This document shows positions 1 through 8,457 of a stretch of 64,000 nt of DNA, piece by piece (position 1 is the stretch's first letter; each line of letters begins with the position of its first letter). A program made the position numbers and the translations under genes. The notes beneath the pieces were generated by a model, which saw only the letters and a list, made by a program, of their open reading frames with translations, had not been told where the DNA came from and searched no databases. Source of the stretch: an uncultured Azospirillum sp. (GTDB lineage: Bacteria > Pseudomonadota > Alphaproteobacteria > RF32 > CAG-239); contig UQCS01000003.1 in NCBI GenBank assembly GCA_900539605.1, forward strand, positions 23,665-87,664, in the 5' to 3' direction.

Positions 1-1
1 T

Positions 2-1111
2 GTCAATCGCGAAAATACTTCCCCTCATGTTGTCACACACGAGCTTGAGCACGGACAAACCGCCTTCGTCAAAGAAAAAGCCCTGCTCCCTTCCTCTTTG
101 CTGTCTCCTCAGGATTATCTGCTGTTCAGCATGGCGGATGAACTCAATTCTTTTTGTAAAGAAGGTGAAATGATGGGAAAAACACCGCAGCAGGTCATCG
201 ACGAATTTCGACGAATTCATCAAGGCGGATATCTGCAACGCAATTCGGAGGCCGTTTTTAATTCTTTCAGTTATTGGAATTCCGAAACTTACAAGCATTC
301 TTATGCTCAAAATCTTGATTTAAAAGCCGCATTGCAAATTACCGCTGCCACACCGATCGTCTTTGGCGAAACTTTTACCGCAAACCTCAATGGACAGTCT
401 TATGCAATATCAAAATGCATTCGCGAGTCGGATCAGAGCTTTTGCTATACCGTTATGGAAGACGGAAAACGGCAGCGTTTGCCCGACGGAAGCACCATTA
501 CCGCACCCGACGGCAAAAAATACGAAGCCAACATCCTGTACGCCTCAAACGGCAAACCGCTGACGGATCGACAAGGCCACAAAAATGCCGGATACGGATA
601 CTGGGATGAGCAAGAAGGTTGGAGTCTTAAACTGGCCGAAAACCGGATGCAGGCACAAGACAATTTCAGCCACGGCAATTTTGAAAAACTGATGACGGAG
701 AAATTCGGTGAAAAATCGCCCGACAATACGCTGCGCCGTCTGATCGAAGCCGAACTGGAACAATATCGCCAAAGCCTCGATTATCAAAAGCTGTCCGGCA
801 TGTATACAACGGAAACGATCGATCCGGCTTATGTGACAGACTGCCAAACCACCCCGCTGACCGACGATTATGTCCGTGCCGGGAATCTGTTCCGCGCCAA
901 GACAAACGATAACAATACAAATTTGGTCGACATTACCGATAACTACACCAAACAGGGGATCATCAGCAAACATATTGACTACGCCCGTGCGGCTCTGTCA
1001 GACAAAAGCACAAATCCAGAAACGGCTCAGGCTCGGCAGACTCCCCAAAGCCGCGGCGATTATAATCAGTTTATCGAAACCTACAAACAACTGGGACAAC
1101 AACGAAAGTAG
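2..1111 (+). CDS. 5'-truncated protein with HELEH zinc-metallopeptidase-like motif
   Basis: The reading frame is open from base 2, so the start lies outside the window; an internal TTG at 98 is not needed. The first residues contain T-H-E-L-E-H (HELEH at 38-52), matching the HExxH zinc-binding signature of metallopeptidases. The rest is hydrophilic with no membrane segment. The layout resembles the putative metallopeptidase family DUF6782 known from alphaproteobacteria, but I assign that only tentatively. The substrate is unknown. A strong hairpin terminator follows about 40 bases after the stop, so this is the last gene of its transcript. Confidence 0.6.
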   Translation, partial: VNRENTSPHVVTHELEHGQTAFVKEKALLPSSLLSPQDYLLFSMADELNSFCKEGEMMGKTPQQVIDEFRRIHQGGYLQRNSEAVFNSFSYWNSETYKHSYAQNLDLKAALQITAATPIVFGETFTANLNGQSYAISKCIRESDQSFCYTVMEDGKRQRLPDGSTITAPDGKKYEANILYASNGKPLTDRQGHKNAGYGYWDEQEGWSLKLAENRMQAQDNFSHGNFEKLMTEKFGEKSPDNTLRRLIEAELEQYRQSLDYQKLSGMYTTETIDPAYVTDCQTTPLTDDYVRAGNLFRAKTNDNNTNLVDITDNYTKQGIISKHIDYARAALSDKSTNPETAQARQTPQSRGDYNQFIETYKQLGQQRK

Positions 1112-1150
1112 CTTTTATCTTCAAGAATTTTCCCCTGCACGACAACGAAA

Positions 1151-1174
1151 AAGCCCCGCAGTTGCGGGGCTTTT
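1151..1174 (+). terminator. Rho-independent terminator, bidirectional
   Basis: AAGCCCCGC pairs with GCGGGGCTT around a 4-base loop and is followed by T residues; A residues precede it. It lies between the metallopeptidase-like gene and the convergent hydrolase gene and can serve both. Confidence 0.85.
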
Positions 1175-1199
1175 ATAAAAATGCGGCACTCAGACGGCT

Positions 1200-1961
1200 C
1201 TATTCCTCGGTTTCGTCATCAACCTCGGTTTCATTGTCCGCCGAAATCATCGGAAGGTCGTTTTCTTCTCCCGTCAACTCGTTTTTACGCCGGCGGCCGC
1301 GACGTTTTTTCTGCGGTTTTTTGCGTTGCACGGCACTGATAACGTAATTGCCGGCAATTTTATACAAATCGGTCAAATGCCCGTTATACATATGGTCACC
1401 GTCTTCGATCATCGCAAAATCAACCTCGACGCTGCGCTGTCCGTTAAGCCGCTTGGCCAAAGCCGATACCGTTGCCGGCGTGACAATTTCGTCCTGTCCA
1501 CCCTGAACAATCAGCCCCGAAGTCGGGCATGGCGCCAGAAAAGAAAAATCTTTTTCGTTGGCCGGCGGAGAAACGGCAATAAAATTGTTGATATCGGGAC
1601 GACGCATCAACAACTGCAGCCCGACCCACGCGCCGAAAGAATAACCCGCAATCCAGCATTGACGCGCTTCCGGATTTACCGACTGCAGCCAGTCAAGAGC
1701 CACCGTTGCGTCCGAAAGTTCGCCCGGACCGTCTTCAAACTGCCCCTGCGAACGGCCGACGCCGCGAAAATTGAAACGAAGAACCGAAAACCCCAGATCT
1801 TTAAAACAACTGAACAAAGCATACACAACCTTATTGCTCATTGTTCCGCCGTATTGGGGATGGGGATGCAAAATCAGGGCAATCGGCGCGCCGGGACGGC
1901 TGCTTTGATGATAACGTCCCTCTATTCTGCCGGCATGGCCGTTAAACAATACTTCTGTCAT
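1200..1961 (-). CDS. Alpha/beta hydrolase (COG2945-like) with charged C-terminal tail
   Basis: A 253-residue cytoplasmic alpha/beta hydrolase. The HPHPQYGG segment near residue 32, the NFRGVGRSQG segment near 65, the nucleophile elbow G-Y-S-F-G near residue 105, an Asp in GGQDEIV and the late DGDHMYNG segment (catalytic His) fit the short hydrolases of the COG2945 type. The substrate cannot be told from sequence. The catalytic core ends near residue 210. It is followed by a very basic stretch (KKPQKKRRGRRRK) and then an acidic end (ETEVDDETEE), which is not part of the hydrolase fold. The upstream Shine-Dalgarno is weak (AGAGA). It converges on the preceding gene at a shared terminator. Confidence 0.85.
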   Translation of the reverse strand: MTEVLFNGHAGRIEGRYHQSSRPGAPIALILHPHPQYGGTMSNKVVYALFSCFKDLGFSVLRFNFRGVGRSQGQFEDGPGELSDATVALDWLQSVNPEARQCWIAGYSFGAWVGLQLLMRRPDINNFIAVSPPANEKDFSFLAPCPTSGLIVQGGQDEIVTPATVSALAKRLNGQRSVEVDFAMIEDGDHMYNGHLTDLYKIAGNYVISAVQRKKPQKKRRGRRRKNELTGEENDLPMISADNETEVDDETEE

Positions 1962-2192
1962 CTGGCAATCTCTTTTAAATCTTGAATTTAGTCATTTTTG
2001 TTATACAATATATTTAAATACTGTATAAAACGTTAATTTTAGGGAATATATCACATATCAACCGCAAAATACAAGCATAATCTTTCTCGACGGCAGGCGG
2101 TAAGGGCTTTTTTAAGATGTAACCGAAATGTAACTATTATTTTTGATTAATATATGCTACTATAACCATAGTGGAACATTGTGGAGGCAAGA

Positions 2193-2795
2193 ATGAAAAA
2201 ATTATTCAGTATTTTGGCAATGGCTGCGGCTTTGGTAACCGCCAAAGGCGTATCAGCCCAATTGCCGGCCAACCCTTGGGATATCAGCCCTAACGACGGA
2301 ACTTTTGATAACGTCGATTACTCAACCACAACCCGGGATTCCGTAACTAACGCACCAATGTACAGCAACGGTCCGACCGACGGCGAAGTTCTTCCGGTAG
2401 ATCCGTGGGCCAAAGCCCGCGATAAAAGCGGCATTGAAACCTGGCGCGGTTCCGCCCAGCACGGCCGCTTGAATTACATCGGCGAAGCAACCACTTACAG
2501 CGATGCTCAGGGACAAGAAATGATTGCGCCGGAAGTTAACCGCCACAATATGCTGGTTGCCTTGGAACATCTGAGAAAACTCGGCTACAAGATTCCTGAC
2601 AGTTATGACCAGAAGATCAAAAATCTTCCCAACGCCTATCGCCAAATCCTGCGCGAAAACTATGAAAATGTCCACAGCGCCGACGATCCGTTCGGAAAAA
2701 GCTTTGTTCATATCATGGACGGCATTGAAGAAGGAACCGGACTCGACCTGGAAAACATTTTGTTTAACTCGCTTAATATTTTAGGCACGGACTAA
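2193..2795 (+). CDS. Exported protein of unknown function
   Basis: I chose ATG 2193 because GGAGG at 2183-2187 is well placed for it; an in-frame GTG at 2181 would contain that ribosome site. The 200-residue product begins MKKLFSILAMAAAL and has a typical signal peptide with cleavage likely after VSA, so it is probably periplasmic. The mature protein is hydrophilic, rich in Asp, Asn and Pro, with no cysteine pair or lipobox. I do not recognise the family. It is followed 12 bases later by another small exported protein, so the two probably form one transcript. Confidence 0.75.
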   Translation: MKKLFSILAMAAALVTAKGVSAQLPANPWDISPNDGTFDNVDYSTTTRDSVTNAPMYSNGPTDGEVLPVDPWAKARDKSGIETWRGSAQHGRLNYIGEATTYSDAQGQEMIAPEVNRHNMLVALEHLRKLGYKIPDSYDQKIKNLPNAYRQILRENYENVHSADDPFGKSFVHIMDGIEEGTGLDLENILFNSLNILGTD

Positions 2796-2807
2796 AGAGG
2801 TTTTGCC

Positions 2808-3161
2808 ATGATGCGTATGTTGGTTGTCCTTTCCGTCTTTTGTTTCGGTATTTCCGCCGCCGAGGCGCAATACAATCCTGATGCAAATGCCGAGCTTGTC
2901 GCTGCCCGAACCGTTGTTAAGGAAATCCGGACTAAAGACGTGGTCACCGCTGCCAAACCGCTCAATAACAAAATTGACTACATTGCTGGCCGGTATGATG
3001 CCGGAGAACTACGGGCGCTGATCAAAAACTATGAGAAAACCAACAAAAAAATCGCGGCCCGACAAGGCAAGGCTTATCTTCCTTATGACCGCAAAATTGA
3101 CGTCAACAATCCGCAAAAGGTCAAACGTTATTTCCGCAACCGCGTAGATATTGTTTTCTGA
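2808..3161 (+). CDS. Small exported protein of unknown function
   Basis: A 117-residue product with a signal peptide (hydrophobic MLVVLSVFCFGIS, cleavage likely after AEA). The mature part, about 97 residues, is basic and probably helical (many Lys, Arg and Ala). GAGG at 2798-2801 precedes ATG 2808. It sits 12 bases after another exported protein gene and ends before a strong terminator, so the pair is a small independent unit. No family recognised. Confidence 0.7.
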   Translation: MMRMLVVLSVFCFGISAAEAQYNPDANAELVAARTVVKEIRTKDVVTAAKPLNNKIDYIAGRYDAGELRALIKNYEKTNKKIAARQGKAYLPYDRKIDVNNPQKVKRYFRNRVDIVF

Positions 3162-3187
3162 TCTCTTTCTCGTCTCCAACATTTTAA

Positions 3188-3219
3188 ACATCCCCCCCCT
3201 GTTTCGGGGATGTTTTTTT
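3188..3219 (+). terminator. Rho-independent terminator
   Basis: ACATCCCC pairs with GGGGATGT and is followed by seven T residues. It closes the two-gene unit of small exported proteins. Confidence 0.85.
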
Positions 3220-3311
3220 ATCCGCCCCTATCTTTCCCATATCAGATTTTATGTTTTTTTCCTACAACTACCGAAGCAAGAAACGGTTATATATTCAAGA
3301 TACGAAAAAAC

Positions 3312-3339
3312 TTGCAATTTTTTTTATTCAGAATATATA
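3312..3339 (+). promoter_or_regulatory. Possible sigma-70-type promoter for nhaA
   Basis: TTGCAA at 3312-3317 and TATATA at 3334-3339 are separated by 16 bases, about 55 bases before the nhaA start. The region is AT-rich, so chance matches are easy; this is only a candidate. Confidence 0.35.
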
Positions 3340-3395
3340 CATACCTGACAGAATGTATAATTTATCAACAAGAGTAACCCAACGAAAGTATAAAA

Positions 3396-4532
3396 ATGAA
3401 AGAGATTATTAAAAAAATCGGGGATTTGTCTATTCCTCTGATTGTCGGTATTGTAGCAGCCCTGGTGTGGGCAAACATTGACGCTTCGTCTTACAACCGC
3501 GTAATATACGCCCCTCTCGCCTTCGGGGTTAATTTTCATTTTTTGGTCAACGATGTTTTTCTGGTTTTGTTTTTCGGCTCGGTCAGCATCGAGATCGTAC
3601 ACGGGGTTGCTCCGGGCGGAAACCTGTACCCGGTCAAAAATACCGTCAGCAACCTGTTGGGGGCACTGGGAGGGGTTCTGTTTCCGATCGTCATTTTCTT
3701 TGTGCTTAATCATTTTTTCGGATCACCTGCTTATAACAACGGCTGGGCGATTCCGACCGCAACCGATGTTGCCATCTCGCTGTTGTTTGCCCAAATCATC
3801 TTTGGGCGCAAACATCCGGCATTCACTTTTCTGCTGTTACTGGCAATTGCCGATGATGTTGCCGGGCTGGCTATTATTGCCTTGTTTTATCCCGATCCCG
3901 AGCTTCCGGTCGAACTGCCGTGGCTGTCACTGGTCTTTGTCGCTGTTGCGGTTGCGTGGCTTTTGAACAAACACCGGGTAAGATCTTACTGGTTCTACCT
4001 GCTTGCCGGCGTTTTGTCATGGATCGGTCTGCACGAAGCCAACATGCATCCGTCGCTGGCTCTGATCTTCATTATTCCCTTTATACCCCACACGCCCAAA
4101 CCGGGACAAGAGCGCTGCCCGACCGAGTTGGACCGTTTTGAAGCCGATTTTAAACCGATTGTCGATTATGGGCTTTTTTTCTTCGGGCTCAGCAATGCCG
4201 GTGTCGTTTTTTCCAGTATTTCCGTCTTAACTTTCATTATTTTCATTGCCTTGTTGTTTGGCAAAACATTCGGAATTTTTGCACTGGTCAAGTTGGCCGG
4301 TCTGATGAAATTCAACATCAATCCTGCAATTACCAACCTGGACCTGCTGCTGATCGGCATGACAGCCGGGATCGGCCTTACGGTCTCCCTGTTTATTGCC
4401 GAAATTGCTTATACCGATCTGGTTGTCGGCGATGCAGCCAAAATGGGGGCTTTGTTCAGCTTGTTTAACGGCTTTATTGCCATTGCCGCTGCAAAGCTGC
4501 TGCGCCGTCATCGCGAGCCTGAACATATCTGA
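3396..4532 (+). CDS. nhaA: Na+/H+ antiporter NhaA
   Basis: An inner-membrane antiporter that exchanges cytoplasmic sodium for external protons and supports sodium and pH homeostasis. The 378-residue product has about 11-12 hydrophobic segments. The family hallmark GWAIPTATDVA near residue 116 is followed by the ion-binding double aspartate in LAIADDVAG near residue 153, both as in NhaA. The late GLTVSLFIAE segment is also characteristic. The length matches the family (about 380-390). It stands alone, with a candidate promoter upstream and a terminator downstream. Confidence 0.93.
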   Translation: MKEIIKKIGDLSIPLIVGIVAALVWANIDASSYNRVIYAPLAFGVNFHFLVNDVFLVLFFGSVSIEIVHGVAPGGNLYPVKNTVSNLLGALGGVLFPIVIFFVLNHFFGSPAYNNGWAIPTATDVAISLLFAQIIFGRKHPAFTFLLLLAIADDVAGLAIIALFYPDPELPVELPWLSLVFVAVAVAWLLNKHRVRSYWFYLLAGVLSWIGLHEANMHPSLALIFIIPFIPHTPKPGQERCPTELDRFEADFKPIVDYGLFFFGLSNAGVVFSSISVLTFIIFIALLFGKTFGIFALVKLAGLMKFNINPAITNLDLLLIGMTAGIGLTVSLFIAEIAYTDLVVGDAAKMGALFSLFNGFIAIAAAKLLRRHREPEHI

Positions 4533-4557
4533 ATTTTGAATTTCCGCTTACTTTCCG

Positions 4558-4586
4558 AAAACCCGTTCGCCGCCGGACGGGTTTTT
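4558..4586 (+). terminator. Rho-independent terminator after nhaA
   Basis: AAAACCCGT pairs with ACGGGTTTT around a short GC-rich loop, followed by further T residues. Confidence 0.8.
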
Positions 4587-4693
4587 CACATTTATACTTT
4601 CGATTAACAAAACACCTTTTTTACAAAAATTAACACTTTATTTTCTTTTTCCTTTTAAAATTCTTTTATCTGTTTCATAGAAGAGAATTGAAT

Positions 4694-5905
4694 ATGTTAT
4701 CTTTCCGCTGCTTTATTGCTCTGTTTTTATTGACGTTTCTTGTGCCGACAACCGCAAACGCCGCTCGTCGTTCGCCGGCTTCCAGCATTGTTGTCAACGC
4801 TAAAACCGGAGAAGTTTTGTCATCGCAAAATGCTGATGCACCGCATCATCCGGCTTCGTTGACAAAGCTGATGACACTGTATATTACTTTTGAAGCTTTG
4901 GAGAAAGGAATTATCAAAATGGATGACCTGCTCCCGGTTTCGCAAAATGCTGCCAACCGTTCGCCGTCTCGTCTCGGTGTCAAACCGGGCAACAAGCTGA
5001 AAGTCAGCACCGCCATTGATGCCCTGATCATTAAATCGGCCAACGATTGCGCTACCGTGCTGGCAGAAGGACTCGGTTACAGCGAACCCAAATTTGCCGA
5101 AAAGATGACCGAAGTCGCCAAGGCACTGGGAATGAAAAATACCGTTTTCAAAAACGCCTCCGGCCTTCCCAACCGTCAGCAAATTACGACAGCGCGCGAT
5201 ATGGCAACTCTGGCAGCGGCCGTTTATTATCATTTTCCGCAATACTACGATCTTTTTTCCCGCACTCAGTTTTCATATGACGGCAAAACATATTACACCC
5301 ACAATCATCTCTTAAAAAGCTTTGAAGGCGCCGACGGCATGAAAACCGGTTACATTGCTTCGTCCGGGTACAATATCGTCACTTCTGCTCAGCGCGACGG
5401 CGAACGGGTCATTGCCGTCACCCTTGGACATAATACGCTCAAAGAACGTGACCGTGCCGCCGCCAAGCTGATGGAACAGGCTTTTGGCAAACTGGCTCTT
5501 AACGATGTAGCCGCTGTAACGCCGGTATTTGCCAAACTCGAAAACAACGATTTCAAACTGGCCGAACTGACAAAAGAAGAAATCTCTGCTGCCTCCGAAG
5601 ACACTGTGTCCGCACAACCGACCCCGGCCGATGCGATCTGGGCAGTTCAAGTCGGCGCTTTCAGCAACTATGCCAAAGCCCGGGTCTATGCACTCAAAAT
5701 CCGCCGTCAGTTTCCGCAATTTAAGGACCGCCGCATTGCGGTAGAACCGGCTCAAACGGCTTCTTCAATCATTTATCGCTCCAAACTGGTCGGCTTTGAT
5801 AAAAAAGATGCGGGAGAAATATGCAAAAATTTGCAAAAGTCGAACAAGTCCTGTATAGTCGTTCCGATTCAAACAGATTCGCAACTTACATTGGCGGTAA
5901 AATAA
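4694..5905 (+). CDS. D-alanyl-D-alanine carboxypeptidase with SPOR domain
   Basis: A periplasmic penicillin-binding protein (peptidase family S11) that removes the terminal D-alanine from peptidoglycan stem peptides. A signal peptide ends near NANA. The three S11 motifs are present: S55-L-T-K58, S115-A-N117 and K217-T-G219. The C-terminal 80 or so residues (AIWAVQVGAFSNYAKA onward) form a SPOR domain, which in other proteins binds denuded glycan at the septum. ATG 4694 is preferred over the in-frame TTG 4688. The stop is 3 bases before mipZ, so cell-wall trimming and division-site placement are probably co-expressed. A second S11 enzyme lies at 46427-47572. Confidence 0.93.
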   Translation: MLSFRCFIALFLLTFLVPTTANAARRSPASSIVVNAKTGEVLSSQNADAPHHPASLTKLMTLYITFEALEKGIIKMDDLLPVSQNAANRSPSRLGVKPGNKLKVSTAIDALIIKSANDCATVLAEGLGYSEPKFAEKMTEVAKALGMKNTVFKNASGLPNRQQITTARDMATLAAAVYYHFPQYYDLFSRTQFSYDGKTYYTHNHLLKSFEGADGMKTGYIASSGYNIVTSAQRDGERVIAVTLGHNTLKERDRAAAKLMEQAFGKLALNDVAAVTPVFAKLENNDFKLAELTKEEISAASEDTVSAQPTPADAIWAVQVGAFSNYAKARVYALKIRRQFPQFKDRRIAVEPAQTASSIIYRSKLVGFDKKDAGEICKNLQKSNKSCIVVPIQTDSQLTLAVK

Positions 5906-5908
5906 CAA

Positions 5909-6703
5909 ATGAGCGACAGACAGGCACACACAATCGTTATCAGCAACGAAAAAGGCGGAACCGGCAAATCGACCATCTCTATGCATTTGGCGGTAAAGCT
6001 GATGCAGGAAGGTTTCAGCACCGCCGTCGTCGACATGGACGGACGTCAGGGAACCTTGTCCCATTATGTTGACAACCGGCGCCGTTTTTGCGCCGACCAC
6101 GGGCTGCAACTTCCCATCCCCGAACTGCATACGTTTGCTCCGGTCGAAAACATTGCGGACATAGAGAACCATTGTAACGAAACCAACCGAAAAATCCGCG
6201 CCTTGCTGCCGCAGTTTGACGCTGTGTTAATCGATACGCCCGGCAACAAGAATTATCTGTTTGAACAAGCTCATAAATATGCCGATACGCTCATCACTCC
6301 GATTTCTGACAGCCTGATCGATCTGAACGTTATTTCAGAAATCAATTGCGCCCGTCCCGACGAACGTCATGCCGGCCACTATGCTCAATATATCTGGGAC
6401 GTCAAAAAATATTTGGCTTCTCACGGCAAACCGATGCTGAACTGGATTGTTGTCGGCAACAAAATATCTTCGTTAAACTCGCGTAACAAAAATCAGGTTT
6501 TTGACTACCTGCAGAAGGCGGCCCGCACTTACGGTTTCAGAGTGGCTCCGTCAATTCGTGACCGTGTCATTTACAAAGAACTCTTTTTGCAGGGACTGAC
6601 GGTTCTTGACATGAATCACGAGGCTCTGAAATGCCGCCTCAGTGTTTCGCACATTGCGGCCAAACAGGAAATTAAAAATCTGGCAGAATTTATTTGCCCG
6701 TAA
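5909..6703 (+). CDS. mipZ: Division-plane positioning ATPase MipZ
   Basis: A ParA/MinD-family ATPase that in Caulobacter forms a bipolar gradient through ParB and blocks FtsZ assembly away from midcell. The deviant Walker A NEKGGTGKST is near residue 13, with the DMDGRQGT switch near residue 44 and the VLIDTPG Walker B region near residue 108. The NEKGG-GKST start, the DxRQ segment and the following NRR are typical of MipZ rather than of chromosomal ParA. The length of 264 fits. The gene begins 3 bases after the SPOR carboxypeptidase and probably shares its mRNA. Confidence 0.92.
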   Translation: MSDRQAHTIVISNEKGGTGKSTISMHLAVKLMQEGFSTAVVDMDGRQGTLSHYVDNRRRFCADHGLQLPIPELHTFAPVENIADIENHCNETNRKIRALLPQFDAVLIDTPGNKNYLFEQAHKYADTLITPISDSLIDLNVISEINCARPDERHAGHYAQYIWDVKKYLASHGKPMLNWIVVGNKISSLNSRNKNQVFDYLQKAARTYGFRVAPSIRDRVIYKELFLQGLTVLDMNHEALKCRLSVSHIAAKQEIKNLAEFICP

Positions 6704-6825
6704 AAATCATTTCAGGCTGCATTTTCCAAAATAATAGTTAGTAAAACCAAGCTTTCTCTTGAGTCTCGGCCAAATGGTGTTAAATTACCAAACATCATAT
6801 CAACACGTATTTTTAAGGAGAGATT

Positions 6826-8442
6826 ATGATACAAGTTATTTCAACCACCCCCTACACCGACCAGAAGATGGGAACGGCAGGATTGAGAAAAAAATCCAAA
6901 GTTGTGATGCAGGAACATTACTTTGAAAATTTCCTGCAAAGCATATTCAATACCATTAACCCGGCGGGAAAAACTTTTATTGTCGGCGGTGACGGCCGTT
7001 TTTATAATGACATTGCGATCCAGAAACTGATTAAAATGGCTGCCGCCAACGGCGTCAAAAAACTGATCATCGGCCAAAACGGTTTTCTGTCAACACCGGC
7101 TGCATCCAACCTGATTTTGAAAAAACACACTGACGGCGGTTTCGTTCTTTCGGCATCCCATAATCCGGGCGGCGAAAACGGCGATTTCGGCATCAAGTTT
7201 GCCACCGAAACCGGCGGTCAGTGTTCCAGCCAGATCAGCGATCAGATCTTTGCCAATTCGCAAACCATTTCGGAGTTCAAAACTTTTGATGCTCCCGACG
7301 TCGATTTGAGCCGTATCGGTACCCAGAAACTGGGCGAAATGGAAATCGAAGTGATGGATCCGATTTCCGATTACGTCACTTTGATGCAGCAGATTTTCGA
7401 CTTTGAACAAATAAAAAAAATGTTCGACAACGGTTTTACCATGCGTTTTGACTCGATGAACGCGGTAACCGGTCCCTACGCCATCCGTATTTTTGAAGAA
7501 ATTCTCGGTGCGGCAAAGGGCTCGGTCTTAAATGCGACCCCCAAACCCGATTTCGGCGGTCTGCATCCGGATCCGAATCTGGTTTATGCCAAAGAACTGG
7601 TTAACCTAATGTATGCCGACAATGCTCCCGATTTTGGTGCAGCCAATGATGGCGACGGCGACCGCAACATGATTCTGGGTAAGAAATTTTTTGTTACCCC
7701 GAGTGACAGTCTGGCCATTCTGACCGACAACTATAATCTGATCCCCGCTTATAAAAACGGCATTTACGGCGTGGCCAAGTCGATGGCAACCTCCACCGCC
7801 GTCGCCCGTGTTGCCGCTGCTAAAAACATTGGTTATTATGAAGTGCCGACCGGTTGGAAATACTTTGTCAATCTGATGGATTCTAATCGCATCACCTTCT
7901 GCGGCGAAGAAAGCTTCGGCACCGGTTCCAGCCACATCCGCGAAAAAGACGGCATCTGGGCCGTTTTGTTCTGGCTCAACATCATTGCCGCCACCGGCAA
8001 AAGCGTTGAAGAAATTACCCGTGCCCACTGGGAAAAATACGGCCGCAGCTACTATCTGCGTTTTGACTTCGACGGTATTCCGACCGATGTCGCCGGTCAA
8101 CTAATGAAAGACCTGGAAGCCAAATTGCCGTCCCTGGACGATCAGAAGATCGGTTCATACGAAGTCAGCAAGGCGGAAAGCTTCGTCTACAATGATCCGG
8201 TCGATCATTCTTCCACCGCCAACGGCCTGCGTATTCTGTTCAAAGACGGCTCCCGGATCGTTTACCGCTTATCCGGAACTTCCAGCAGCGGCGCCACTCT
8301 TCGCGTTTACATTGAGAAATTCAGCCGTGACAATCTGTCAGACGAACCGCGTGAGATGGTGGACGAATTACTAAAAATCGCTTCTGAAATTGCCGAAATC
8401 GAAAAACGCACCGGCAAAAAAGAGGCTGATGTAACCACATAG
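6826..8442 (+). CDS. pgm: Phosphoglucomutase (alpha-D-glucose phosphate-specific)
   Basis: A cytoplasmic enzyme interconverting glucose 1-phosphate and glucose 6-phosphate through a phosphoserine. The product is 538 residues, the usual length. The catalytic serine loop is SASHNPGG near residue 110, the metal loop DGDGDRN near residue 284, the sugar-binding loop GEESFGTGSSH near residue 365, and the phosphate-binding loop SGTSSSGATLR near the C-terminus. GGAGAG precedes ATG 6826. Its product glucose 1-phosphate is the substrate of RfbA (57294-58178), which links it to rhamnose synthesis. It is followed closely by cckA but need not be functionally linked to it. Confidence 0.95.
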   Translation: MIQVISTTPYTDQKMGTAGLRKKSKVVMQEHYFENFLQSIFNTINPAGKTFIVGGDGRFYNDIAIQKLIKMAAANGVKKLIIGQNGFLSTPAASNLILKKHTDGGFVLSASHNPGGENGDFGIKFATETGGQCSSQISDQIFANSQTISEFKTFDAPDVDLSRIGTQKLGEMEIEVMDPISDYVTLMQQIFDFEQIKKMFDNGFTMRFDSMNAVTGPYAIRIFEEILGAAKGSVLNATPKPDFGGLHPDPNLVYAKELVNLMYADNAPDFGAANDGDGDRNMILGKKFFVTPSDSLAILTDNYNLIPAYKNGIYGVAKSMATSTAVARVAAAKNIGYYEVPTGWKYFVNLMDSNRITFCGEESFGTGSSHIREKDGIWAVLFWLNIIAATGKSVEEITRAHWEKYGRSYYLRFDFDGIPTDVAGQLMKDLEAKLPSLDDQKIGSYEVSKAESFVYNDPVDHSSTANGLRILFKDGSRIVYRLSGTSSSGATLRVYIEKFSRDNLSDEPREMVDELLKIASEIAEIEKRTGKKEADVTT

Positions 8443-8457
8443 AAAGGGTTGCATCCG

